Source: Heracleum sosnowskyi
Lineage: Eukaryota > Streptophyta > Magnoliopsida > Apiales > Apiaceae
Direction: 5' to 3'
NCBI GenBank assembly: GCA_030848705.1
Contig: JAUIZM010000012.1
Coordinates: 4,838,679 to 4,902,678, forward strand
DNA length: 64,000 nt
The notes below the pieces were generated by a model, which had not been told where the DNA came from, did not search any database, and saw only the letters and a list, made by a program, of their open reading frames with translations. The position numbers were made by a program, and so were the translations under genes. Numbering within the stretch: the first letter of the stretch is position 1; every line of letters starts with the position of its first letter. Below are positions 32,905 through 43,666 of this stretch, one piece after another.

Positions 32905-33650
32905 TGGCAGATAATCAAGTAGCACTGTGCGAACTCTTGTTATATGAGCAGTTGTATAGCCAATGTGTTACTCTTACTCAGGTAACGATTTGTAAAGTGT
33001 ACTGGTACACTCAATGTGAATTGCTAGTACGAATAATTATGCAAGAAATATCAAAAAAAGTAAACTTCTGCTTACGAATAATCGAGTTCTTGTAATAGTT
33101 AAGCAATGTTGTTAAGCAATGTTTTAAATGACATAATTTCATAATAATTATGTTTTGTTGGCTCGCCCAGCTTCAGATGGAAATGTTAAAAGTATTGATG
33201 CTATTTAATTAGTATTCCAAAACCTTCATATTTGAAAGGAGAAAAATGCCGTTGGCAGAACAGATAGAAGGCCAATAGTTCATCTTCTAAGCTCTCTTTT
33301 CTTTCTGTCACTGTCCTAAGCTCTCGAAACTATACGTTGTGATACTCCCTCGATCCCATTTTCGTAATCTCTTCTCGATATTTGTCTTCTTTCATATCAC
33401 TAATCCAACTCTTAATTCAATAAATAATTATAAACAAGTTTCAAGATTGTTTAGCATGACCAATAACTTTCAGCTGTATGCGAGATAATGTATCAGATTC
33501 TGAATTTGTCACAGGAAACTAAGTTTTTGCAAATAAAAATAATGTGATTTTGGACGCAAATAAAAATAAAAATTATTAACAAAATACAATAATTGCACAC
33601 GCATGCCAAGTAAAACAGACTGCAAAACACATTTCTTACAAACCTGTTTC
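32905..33650. other. Intergenic between RLP fragment and RLP3
   Basis: The right part is the 3' flank of RLP3. A CTCCCTCGATCCC word near 33345 resembles a MITE end without a partner. No gene seen. Confidence 0.4.
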
Positions 33651-36600
33651 CTAAGCCCGAATGATCTGCCTCTTCTGCATCCTCGGTTTCTTTTGTGTCC
33701 TTCCAAATTTCTGGAAAATCGCAAAAATCAGCCACAGGTACCTATCTGTTAAAATGTTACCCAAAACAAACCCAACTACCAGCCCACTTCCAACTCCTGC
33801 TAAGATGAATAGCCAGTCAAATCCACTTGGAAACTTATCTTCATCAGAATCATCCTCTTTGTCATCAGGTGGTGACTGCACAGTTCCGCAATTCTTGGAT
33901 AACGGGAATCCGCAAAGTCCCGAGTTTTCCATGTAAGAATTGTTGTCAAATGTTCTGAACTGCGGGCCTTGCGGTATGCGACCACTTAGGAGGTTGTTGG
34001 ACACATTGAAGAAAGCAAGAAAATTTAGTCGTGCTGCTAACTGTTCAGGGATGACACCTGAGAGCTTGTTATTGGAAATATCCAACGATTCCAGCTGTGT
34101 TAGGTTCCCGAGAGATGAAGGAATTGGACCTGTAAGATCATTGTTTGAAAGGTCGAGCAACTGGAGAGCTTCTAAACTTCCAAGAGATTTTGGAATCTGC
34201 CCTGTGAATTTGTTACTTGAAAGGTTGATGGCAGTGAAAATATTTGAAATCTTTTGGTACTCTGTCTCTACACCTTTGTTGGTAAGAATTATTGAGGTGT
34301 AATACCGGAAATGGTATCCGATGCTGTAATCTCCAATAGACATTGTAGAGCTCATATTTGTCTTCATATATGGTTCCATGTTAGTACGGAAAAGTTTCAT
34401 TGCATTCCAAATCTGAATATAATCTACAGGCAAAACACCAGTTAAAGAGTTATAAGAGAGATCAATAATGCACAACATTGGGAACTCTGAAGGATTCCTT
34501 GGACTTCCAATATCACCGTGAAACATGTTGGAATGGAGAAGTAGAACTTGTAGTTGTCGAAGAGTCCCTAACCAAGTGGGGAAAGTTTGTTTCATCTGAT
34601 TATTCGATAAGTCCAAAATCTGTAGCATTTTACAATTTGACAACGATTCTGGAACTTCCCCTGTTAACTGGTTTTGACTCAAGTCCATCACCTTCAAATC
34701 ACAATGTTTCGGGTATATCTGAGGAATTGTACCAGAAAAGTTGTTGTTTTGGAGAACAAGGGCTTCCAAAGAATTGGCAAGGCACTGTGGAATTGGTCCA
34801 CTCATGCTGTTATTCGACAAATCTAGTACTTTAAGAGACATGACACCACATATCATGGGAGAAATTTTTCCGGTTAATTTGTTGTTATGCATCACGTACG
34901 AATTTGTCTTGGGTGGTGGAACGGGGAGATTCCCCTGTAGCATATTATCGCTTATGTCTATGTATCTTAAACTGTTACTTAAAATAGCAACCGGATTCCA
35001 TTCGAAGGCTGTTAGGTAGTTATCACTAAGGATAATTACTTCCAAATTAGTACTTGCATTCCAAATCCAGTGTGGTATATTACCATGAATATTGTTTCCC
35101 TCCAGAACAACAATCTTTAATTTACTCTGGAACTGCAGAAAGTGTGGGAACTCTGTTAAGTCTGTTAAGTTACAGTAGCTCAAATCTAAATATTCAAGCT
35201 TTGGAAGAGTGAAGTTCATGTGATGGGGCACAAGAAAATTAATATTGCACCGAGATACAGCGAGAAAGTTTAGGTTTCTTAAACTTAGAAAAAGGTCAGC
35301 CTCTACTGTGCCAGTGAAGTTATTTTTTGAAAGAGAAAGAAATTCCAGGTTATTGAGTTGAGAAATTGACCGAGGAATTTGACCTGTTAGCTCATTAAAG
35401 CCCAAAGTTAAGTAAATTAATTGGGTCATGTTCATCAGCCACAACGGAATTTCTCCTAAAAAGTAATTATGGCCAAGGCCAAGATGAGTAAGTTGGGTTA
35501 GGTTTGCTAGAGATGGTGGGATTTTACCAACCAAGTAATTATTGCCAAGGTAAAGACGAGTAAGTTGGGTCATGTTTGCAAAAGACGGTGGGACGTCACC
35601 ATACATATTGCTACCTTCAAGGTTCAAATAATTGAGTTTAGTTAGCTTGTCAAGCCAAGAAAAGTTCCTTGATTTATTGAACGGGTTATGTGAAATTGCC
35701 AAAAAAGTAAGTTGGGTTAGGTTTGCAAGAGATGGTGTGATATCACCATATAGATTCGTATCATGAAGGTTCAAATAAGTGAGTTTAGTTAGCTTGTCAA
35801 GCCAAGAAAAGTTCCTTGATTTATTGAACGGGTTATCTGAAATTGCCAAAAAAGTAAGTTGGGTTAGGTTTGCAAGAGATGGTGTGATATCACCATATAG
35901 ATTCGTATCATGAAGGTTCAAATAAGTGAGTTTAGTTAGCTTGTCAAGCCAAGAAAAGTTCCTTGATTTATTGAACGGGTTATCTGAAATTGCCAAAAAA
36001 GTAAGTTGGGTTAGGTTTGCAAGAGATGGTGTGATATCACCATATAGATTCGTATCATGAAGGTTCAACAAAGTAAGTTCAGTTAGCTTGTGAAGCCAAG
36101 AAAGATCACCTGAATTATTGAACATGTTAGATGCAACTGATAAAATAGTGAGTTTTGTCAGGTTACCAATTGAGGGCGGAATTGATCCTGAAAAATGGCA
36201 AGCTCTTAGTCGCAACTTAGTCAATGACTGCAGATTTTCGATTGAAGCTGGTAGTTTACCAGAGAAATTTGTGAAAGCAATATCAAGTTCCCTGAAGGAG
36301 CTTCTTTTGTTAAACTCTGGAAGGTAACCACTGAGATTTTGATTGTGGCTCACATTAAGAACAAGCAGGCCTGGTAGATTGAAAATGGCAATCGGAAAGC
36401 CTCCATGCAAATGGTTGTGATCAGATCTAGGGAATTCAACTTGGACATTCCTGACAACTCGAGTGGAATTTGGCCGGAAAATGAAGAGTATGAGAGGTTT
36501 ATCGAAGATAAACTTGAAAGATGGGAGATCTCCGGGGGGATTGAAGAGTTCATAAAGTCATTATCTGCAAGGTTTAAGTTACGGAGATGAACAAGGCTGA

Positions 36601-36928
36601 ACAGGGTGCAGTTGGAGTGAAGAGTACTAGGTATTAGACTACTACTGAGGTCAACACCAATAACGTAACCAGTAGCCTCATCACACTCAACCCCGTCCCA
36701 GGAGCAGCAATCGCTGCTGCTATTACCTCTAGCCTTCCAAGATGTCATCTTCAAGTAAGCAGATGAACTTGAAGAGGCAAAAAGGCTTTGCTTAAAATGT
36801 AAAAGAGCAGACCTTTCGTGATCGTGGCATGACTGAGTAGTATTAATAGTGTAGGACATGGCAATGACATGAAGAGAGTACAGAAGAAACGAGAAAGTTA
36901 AGAGTTTAAAGTTATGTGGCGCGGCCAT
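33651..36928 (-). pseudogene. RLP3: near-complete Cf-type receptor-like protein, one frameshift
   Basis: ATG at 36928. The signal peptide is residues 1-24, the N-cap CHDHERSALLHFK begins at residue 34, and CCSWDGVECDE at residues 74-84. LRRs continue to about 36425, where one base seems to be missing within an LDL-x-HN LRR motif; the frame then resumes and stays open to TAG 33651. The 919-codon remainder holds about 28 LRRs (including a nearly exact 49-residue tandem repeat), an island domain around LTNKGVETEY, further LRRs, NSGLCGFPL, an acidic DDKEDDSDED spacer, a membrane helix with small-residue GxxxG-like spacing (about residues 864-885) and a basic tail. Family knowledge: such proteins perceive extracellular signals and use SOBIR1 as kinase partner. 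This is the best candidate for a recently active gene here; the single lesion could be real or a sequence error. Confidence 0.92.
35574..36014 (-). repeat. 147-bp tandem repeat (2-LRR unit) within RLP3
   Basis: Three 147-bp units (36014-35868, 35867-35721, 35720-35574), each encoding 49 residues or two LRRs. The first two are essentially identical at DNA level and the third diverges in its second half. The neighbouring LRR upstream is also related. This points to recent unequal crossing-over. Confidence 0.93.
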
Positions 36929-36989
36929 GGCAGATAATCAAAAAGCTCTGTGTGAACTTTTGTGATATATGGGCAGTACTAAATGTACT

Positions 36990-37000
36990 AGTATATATAC
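36990..37000 (-). promoter_or_regulatory. Putative TATA box of RLP3
   Basis: On the minus strand TATATATAC lies about 65 bases upstream of the RLP3 ATG, a distance that would leave a short 5' leader of roughly 35 bases. Assigned by position and consensus only. Confidence 0.45.
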
Positions 37001-37128
37001 ACACAATGTGAGTCTTAACTGGACAACGTAATTTTCGAGTACGTTTTGAATTAATAATATTTTTTAGTCATGTAAGAATTTTAGAACAGATTATAGGGCT
37101 AAAATATTTAATTCTAATTAAATTTTAA

Positions 37129-37553
37129 ACTAGCTGATAACCCGTGCCAAGCACGGGCCGAATATGAGTTCATATTAAAATATTAATATTGATAAATTAT
37201 TAATAAATATTATTAAAAAATGTATTTATCGAGAATTGAATGATAAAAATAATATAATAAATAACCACTATTTAATTATTTAGTTATACACAATTGAATT
37301 GTGTATAAAGCTAACGAAATTAAGGTAAATAAATAAATTTTGTACGATTGCGTAGCTGTAAGGAATTGAACCCTCAATGGAGCTAATGAATTTAAAGTGA
37401 ATAAATAAATCTTATATAATTACGTAGTTGTAAGGAATCGAACCCTGAATGAAGCTAAAGAATTTAAAGTAAATAAATCTTGTAAAATAATGTAGTTGCG
37501 AGGAATCGAACCCACATTTAGTGATAACCAAATTTGGTACTTTTGGTACTTGG
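37129..37553 (-). repeat. Left Helitron arm (inverted)
   Basis: This is a minus-strand Helitron 3' segment with hairpin and CTAG, carrying three GGAAT(C/T)GAACCC words (box-B-like on the minus strand) spaced about 75 bases apart. Confidence 0.85.
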
Positions 37554-38005
37554 TCCCCCTAGTTCCGCCCCTGCAACCACTGGAGTCTGGATTTAGTGAA
37601 GCTGTCTGAATATACACCATGTGAAAGGCTTGGACTTGGTCTTGTGGATCATTTGCTTAATTGCTTCCAGTCACTGAAATGTCACACTGTCTACGTCTGG
37701 TGTGGAAAGTTTTATCTATGTATTTTCCACTTAAAAAGTTGAACAAATGTATATCACTTGTCTGCGTACCTTGGGAGCTTCCGAGTTCGGAAATATCTTT
37801 TAAGCTACAATCACTGGAGTCTGGACATTAATCCTTTCTGAAGATTCTTCTACTTTTAAATTTTTTTTGAAATTCTAATTTTTAAATTCCGACTAAATTT
37901 AACTAGCCAAGAAAATATGCAACGAAACAAACCAAAAGTCCCTGTTGTTTCTGGAAAGATATAACTATGTACAGTCTGGACTATGAATGTAATATATCGG
38001 AATTT

Positions 38006-38010
<5 letters not shown>

Positions 38011-38043
<33 letters not shown>

Positions 38044-38062
38044 GTAATAATAATAATAATAA
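38011..38062. repeat. (TAA)n microsatellite
   Basis: About seventeen TAA units with one interruption. Confidence 0.95.
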
Positions 38063-38568
38063 ATTGATTGGAATTGAGATTAGAATACGTGATTAAATAT
38101 ATTATATAAAAAAAAATTGATTGGGCTTTTAGTTAATTATTAGAATTCTAAATATTGTATGATACTTAGTGTATCTTATATATTAAAGCACATGGTTATT
38201 ATTTGAGTATCGAAGTTTAATCAATTAAACGGCTGTGCCAGGAATGAAAATAGAGGAAAACAGAGCAACAAGAGACTCAAACAAGGAGAGAATCAAGTAT
38301 GTAAAATTTTGTTTTCTGCGGTTTTTGTACATATATGGTCATGTTTCTTTAATCAAAATATGTCTGCGTCTGGTGAAAGTACTTTTATGTGTTATATTGT
38401 CTCTGTGGTGGTTAATTGATTTCCTCCACCCTATTATTTAACTAAGCTAACTTTGGATTATTTTCTTGACGTTTCTATATTTGTAGTTGATGATTCATTA
38501 ATATATTAATCTATACTCTTTATTAATAAGCAAAACAATGTGAAAATGGCGCGCGGTACTAAAGTACC

Positions 38569-39140
38569 AAAGTACCAAAAGTACCAAATTTGGTTATCAC
38601 TAAATGTGGGTTCGATTCCTCGCAACTACATTATTTTACAAGATTTATTTACTTTAAATTCTTTAGCTTCATTCAGGGTTCGATTCCTTACAACTACGTA
38701 ATTATTCCTTACAGCTAAAGTACCAAAAGTACCAAATTTGGTTATCACTAAATGTGGGTTCGATTCCTCGCAACTACATTATTTTACAAGATTTATTTAC
38801 TTTAAATTCTTTAGCTTCATTCAGGGTTCGATTCCTTACAACTACGTAATTATATAAGATTTATTTATTCACTTTAAATTCATTAGCTTCATTGAGGGTT
38901 CAATTCCTTACAGCTACGCAATCGTACAAAATTTATTTATTTACCTTAATTTCGTTAGCTTTATACACAATTCAATTGTGTATAACTAAATAATTAAATA
39001 GTGGTTATTTATTATATTATTTTTATCATTCAATTCTCGATAAATACATTTTTTAATAATATTTATTAATAATTTATCAATATTAATATTTTAATATGAA
39101 CTCATATTCGGCCCGTGCTTGGCACGGGTTATCAGCTAGT
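38569..39140 (+). repeat. Right Helitron arm with internal 148-bp-offset duplication
   Basis: This matches the left arm in reverse complement, but its inner portion (38569-38704) is repeated at 38717-38852, making this arm longer. Box-B-like GGTTCGATTCC occurs several times on the plus strand. The hairpin is at 39112-39128 and CTAG at 39136-39139. Confidence 0.88.
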
Positions 39141-39479
39141 ATTATTAATATAAGAACCACTACCGCATGTTTATGAATGGTATGAACTGAGTTTGTGGCC
39201 AAAGTTCTTTTATTTAATATTATAATATACAATAGCACTATATTTTCTTTATCGTTATTTTATATTTATTTGGTTGTTAAACTAGTACAGTAGTACTACA
39301 CTGAGTTTTGGCTCGAGGTGGAAATCAGAATGTGTGTGCATGTGTTGCAACCATTAGAGACGAGGGTATTATTTTTACATTTAGGCTATATAATAAGTTA
39401 CTGTCTGATCCGTTCGTTACATATAATTTAGCATTTATAATTATGTCAGAATTCGTGAAAGAATATAATTTTAATAATA
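39141..39479. other. Intergenic, no gene seen
   Basis: AT-rich; it may include the upstream part of the LTR-like fragment that follows (a TATATAATAAG at about 39388 could be an LTR TATA box). Confidence 0.35.
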
Positions 39480-40527
39480 AACAATATTTTGTAATTTAGA
39501 TCGGGTCCCGAGAGTTTAGCAGATTGTTTGCGGATTTCGTTAGTGTCCTTAGTTGCTATTTTCGAGGTACGGATTCTCTCCTCTTTTATTCAGCGCTACT
39601 CCTCTTCAGAATATTAATGTTAAATTCGTTTTGACCTCAAATTTGTTCGTTTGGAATTTTGTTTTGACTTTGAAAAATACTTTAAATCTGTTTCTGCGAT
39701 TTTCTGATAGTGCCCTTATTTTATATCTGTTGAAAATATTGAAACATCTGTTTATATGATTTGAAAGGTTTTGCGAAATTTGTTATTTGAACCCTTAGTG
39801 ATATAGGGTATACCGAGTTAACCAGCTGTAGGGGTACTACAGCCATGTCCTTGCGGCACCAGTGACATGACACTTCTGTGACAGTGTGATTGGTCACGGC
39901 GTATCCTTCTGATAGCTCAGGAGGCGAGCTTTTGCGCATTTGATATTTGTTTCAGGATACGTTGGTGCACCCATAGTTTGATTTGATTTGTGATTTGATT
40001 TGACGGTGACGTGGTATATGCCGTACACGTTATCCGGTTTGTTGCACACATTAGGTACCCTATGATGTGTGTAATTGTATCTGTTCTGTTCTGATCTCGG
40101 TATGAAATATCCTAACCCCTCGTTGCTTCAGCCATACTTAATTTTAAATAAATGTTTTATTATAAACTGTCAAATATGAATATCTGTTTTCTGTTTTATA
40201 AACTGTATTCCAAATCCGTACTGGGCGGTTGGCTCATGCCGTATTCTTTTTCTGGCAGGTGCTTAGGGGGATCTGGGACTGTGTGATGGAGAGCTACCCT
40301 TTATATCATTGATTAGGATTTGCAGACTTCTATCACTATTTAGACTTGAATATTATTTTAGAGATTTTGGTTTCTCATATTTATTGCTTGGAACAGTTTT
40401 GGAGGTTTAATATTATCTTGGAGATTATTAGACTGTTTAATTATATTTAGAGATTATTTTAGTGTTCTGTTTGTAGGTTTAAGGTTTAATAAGTAGCCTC
40501 TCATTTAGATATAGATGGGGGTGTTAC
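39480..40527 (+). mobile_element. Probable Ty3/gypsy (chromovirus-type) LTR fragment or solo LTR
   Basis: The segment ends GGGGGTGTTACA (40516-40527), the usual 3' end of plant Tekay/Del-type LTRs. The preceding GC-richer leader-like sequence (GTGCTTAGGGGGATCTGG near 40260) also fits. I cannot find the partner 5' end (TGTAACACC), so the start is arbitrary and the element may be truncated. No internal retroelement domain adjoins it. Confidence 0.35.
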
Positions 40528-40929
40528 AATGAAGCACTTGATATGCATGATCAATGAATAATTAAACAACATGCGTGCATGAATCAGTGCAAATTTTAAC
40601 GACAATATTCTGAAGAAAATGTTTTCGTTCTCAAATTTGGAGTTTCAAATTTTCATTTCTGTAGCCTCTGGTTTGATGGGACCATTTTTATCCCTGATCA
40701 GTTGTGTGAAGCTCCATAAAGTTGTTATCTTCATTTTTCCTTGTAGAAGTGCGGATTTATGATAACGTCATGAATAAAAACTTTAGATGCACAGTAGATA
40801 CGTGAAAATCTGTAGGCAAGTAATTATCATATTTTAGACTCATCGTTGCCATGGAGAATAAAACACATGTCTGACATTGTAATTTTACAAGAGACTGGAT
40901 AATCACATCTTTAGGTAACAATGATATCA
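40528..40929. other. Intergenic, downstream flank of RLP4
   Basis: No gene. The last part (around 40895) matches the downstream flank of RLP2 (AATCACATC words). Confidence 0.45.
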
Positions 40930-40987
40930 AACTTGCAGAGTTTCCTAATCCCGAAGGTTCTGCCTCTTCGGCCTCCTCATGTACTTT
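40930..40987 (-). pseudogene. RLP4 piece 1: C-terminal tail
   Basis: On the minus strand this short segment matches the last coding bases of RLP5 (62500-62557): the GTACATGAGGAG and AGAGGCAGA blocks of the basic tail. It is cut at 40987 by the Athila-type element, whose other side (52194 onward) is RLP LRR sequence, so the two belong together. Confidence 0.72.
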
Positions 40988-42410
40988 TGTTCACACAATA
41001 TCACGCAAGTATACGCGGTCACAAGTAATATAAGAATAAGTAGAGTTCGTTCCCACAGAGACTGCTTTGGTTATTAAAGTTATGCACTTATGCAACAATG
41101 TATGGCTATCGTTCAATGCTAAGACAAGTATCAAATTGTGTTTTGATTAACTAAATTAACTAAACAAATTATCAAGACTATATTAAACTAAAGATTGCTG
41201 TTGAATTACTTATGAGAATAAAACATGGGATCCTAACTTCATTAAATACTTCATTCAGAGTCTTTTGTCTTTAATCAATGCATGTGACGGTTGTGACAAC
41301 TAATCGGATAACACGAAATCAGTACACGCTACCTTTCAGTATACGTATACCAAACCACTCAAACATCCACAAAAGAGATAGAAGTTAAGCAGACACCAAT
41401 TATGCTTAGACCCTATATGTCTATAAGATTTGAAAACATAACGGTTTAACGAGCAAGTTATCCATTCAGATTACATAGGGCAGGTAAGATGGTTAAAATC
41501 ACCTACGAATCATGCATGACAAACAAACATAAACCTATGCTAGCATGGCAAGTTCTAAACCTCTATATCCACTTTCGCAATCAATAGAGATTAACATACA
41601 ATCTTAGATGTTAGCTACGCATCCAAGAAGAATAAGCACAACCAAACTAGGATATCAATTAGCCATCACACACACATCTTTAAAACTATTAACTACTGAA
41701 ATCCATAAATAAATCCGTTAGAATCCCACGACGACGATTAGTTCATAATCGAACCGTTCATCATCGTGGGTTCTGATGAAAACATGATAATAATAAGTCT
41801 AGAATACTGAATAAAAGTGCTAAGGTTTAAGAAAGAACAAACGAAACCAACGAGAATCCAAAGTATCGCCTAATTAGAAGAATACAAGGATAATATGAAA
41901 AGTAGATCTTCGTAATCAGCCGTCTTCTTGTTCTCCTCACCGGTGGATGAATATGTATGTATGTATATTGATGTATATCTCAGAAAACGTCCACCAATGG
42001 TTTATATAGGCTGTAGGGCTGACAGATAAACAGCAAGTTTCCTTTTCTGCCGAGAATTGCCTTTTTCCAGCATTCTGAAGGGGAGGGGCGCGCCTCTAGG
42101 ACGCGGGGGCGCCTCAAACATATGCATCTAGGGCGCGCCTATGAGGGGGTGGGCGTGCCTGGAGTTCTGTCAGAATTCTCTGTTTTGCTTTTCTTTGGCC
42201 GTTCCTTGCGCGTTCAACCTCCGAATCCACTCGGCCTTCACACATAAGCTCAAATACCACCATACAACCCTAGAATCACCTCGACTCTGCTGATGAAGTC
42301 ACTCTGCACATACTAACACAAAACACCATAAAAACAACAAATACTTGAGAACGAACAATCAATTTAAGCCAATTTAGAGCGTTCTAAGTAGATATGAAAT
42401 CCACTTATCA
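40988..42410 (-). repeat. 3' LTR of the Athila-type element
   Basis: 1,423 bp. It contains a GC-rich cassette (42083-42166) with GGCGCGCC words. It is preceded, in element order, by the polypurine tract TTTGGGGGTG. Confidence 0.95.
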
Positions 42411-42424
42411 CACCCCCAAACTTA
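42411..42424 (-). other. Polypurine tract of the Athila-type element
   Basis: TAAGTTTGGGGGTG on the minus strand abuts the 3' LTR. The same 14-mer occurs at 43601-43614, again beside TGATAA, and shorter relatives lie near 43166 and 49097. Confidence 0.85.
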
Positions 42425-43666
42425 AACCGATGCTTGTCCTCAAGCATAAACAGACTCTATAGATACAATGCCATGCATGAATGCAATTACTATGAAAATG
42501 CAAACGATCCCCTTAAACTAACCATAACCAATCAACAAGCCAACATCTCAAGGAATGCAATCTTTCAAACAGAGTTCGACCAAATTCCTGTATACTAACA
42601 ATACAAACACAGAAACGTGCGTGTGTGCGATGCTCATCAATATACTCCCAAACTAAACCAAGACCATATCCTATTCTTCACCAAAACAACCACAAGCTTA
42701 TAAACAGAATAAACTCTAGACACAAGAAACCACTTAAAGACACCTCGATATCCACTTGAGTTAGACAGGAATTCATGCTTTTATTACAAAACAACATACT
42801 AAACACAATACGCATGCTTATTTGACCGTGCAATGGTTGAGACCCCAAAAGGCTTATACAATAATACCCATGTAGCGAGCGTTAGGTTACTGGATCCCAG
42901 ATCGTAAAAGTCTTAGGTCACTAGGCACAAAGTCCCCTAGAACTTAATTGCTCGAGTATTAAAGAGCTCACCCTGATAAATTTTGCATAAAACAACTCTT
43001 TTTTTTTTCTTCTTTTTTTCTTCTTTTTTTTTTCAACACAATTTCGGAATGAGTGCACTTTGCCTTTTTCTCATCCCACCCTAGACTACTCATTTTTTCA
43101 ATGAGCGGCTACTAGCCATTTGACTCCTATAGCCTTTATTAACAACTAGCATGAAATTCCTGTTTTCCCCCAAACTTAGACTTAAGTGCTTCTTTCAATT
43201 TCAAGAGAATAGAAAACATTCTAAATATAAGCAAGTGGTTAAATTCTAACATCCAAACAAGCATGGTCTGATCAAATCTAAAAGAAATCAATGAGACTTA
43301 TGTAAATGATTTTTGTTTCTGGCATGCAAGTCAATTTCTTAGAAACTTAAATCAACCCTCTATTCATCACTACCACACTCCCATCAACATTGACTCATCA
43401 ACGGAAAAAGTCAAGTCCTAAGGGATCATGAAATATGCTATGCAAATGCAACTAAATGGACTCACATGATAGATATAAACAAATAATATGCAAAACAGAA
43501 TGCTCTATATGACAAAACATGCAAAGATATGAATGAACTAACTAAATATGCAACATGAAACCTATATGAACACACACAAACACAACTAATCCTTAATTAT
43601 CACCCCCAAACTTAAAATATTCAATGTCCGCATTGAAGGTAATAAAAAGGAAAATGCAAAGAGTAC
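42425..43666. other. Athila 3' untranslated region
   Basis: No coding sequence between the env-position ORF and the 3' LTR. It includes T-rich tracts near 42996-43033 and the extra PPT-like copies. Confidence 0.6.

Larger units (their letters stand above)
37129..39140. mobile_element. Mirror-image pair of Helitron 3' ends flanking RLP-type DNA
   Basis: The left end (ACTAG at 37129-37133) and right end (CTAGT at 39136-39140) are both Helitron 3' termini, each with a perfect 7-bp hairpin (CCCGTGC/GCACGGG), pointing outward. The arms (37129-37553 and about 38569-39140) are reverse complements with one mismatch seen over about 425 bases. The roughly 1 kb centre is not inverted: 37575-37700 resembles the RLP flank at 58729-58826, and a (TAA)n tract lies at 38011-38062. 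No Rep/helicase gene and no 5' TC end is obvious. Confidence 0.75.

Noticed and set aside
33493..33735. 80- and 71-codon ORFs overlapping the 3' end of RLP3
   Set aside because: They are alternative-frame readings through the RLP3 tail and its AT-rich 3' flank.
42083..42166. CpG island or promoter of a host gene
   Set aside because: The GC-rich stretch is inside the Athila LTR and recurs in the same element's interior; no host gene follows.
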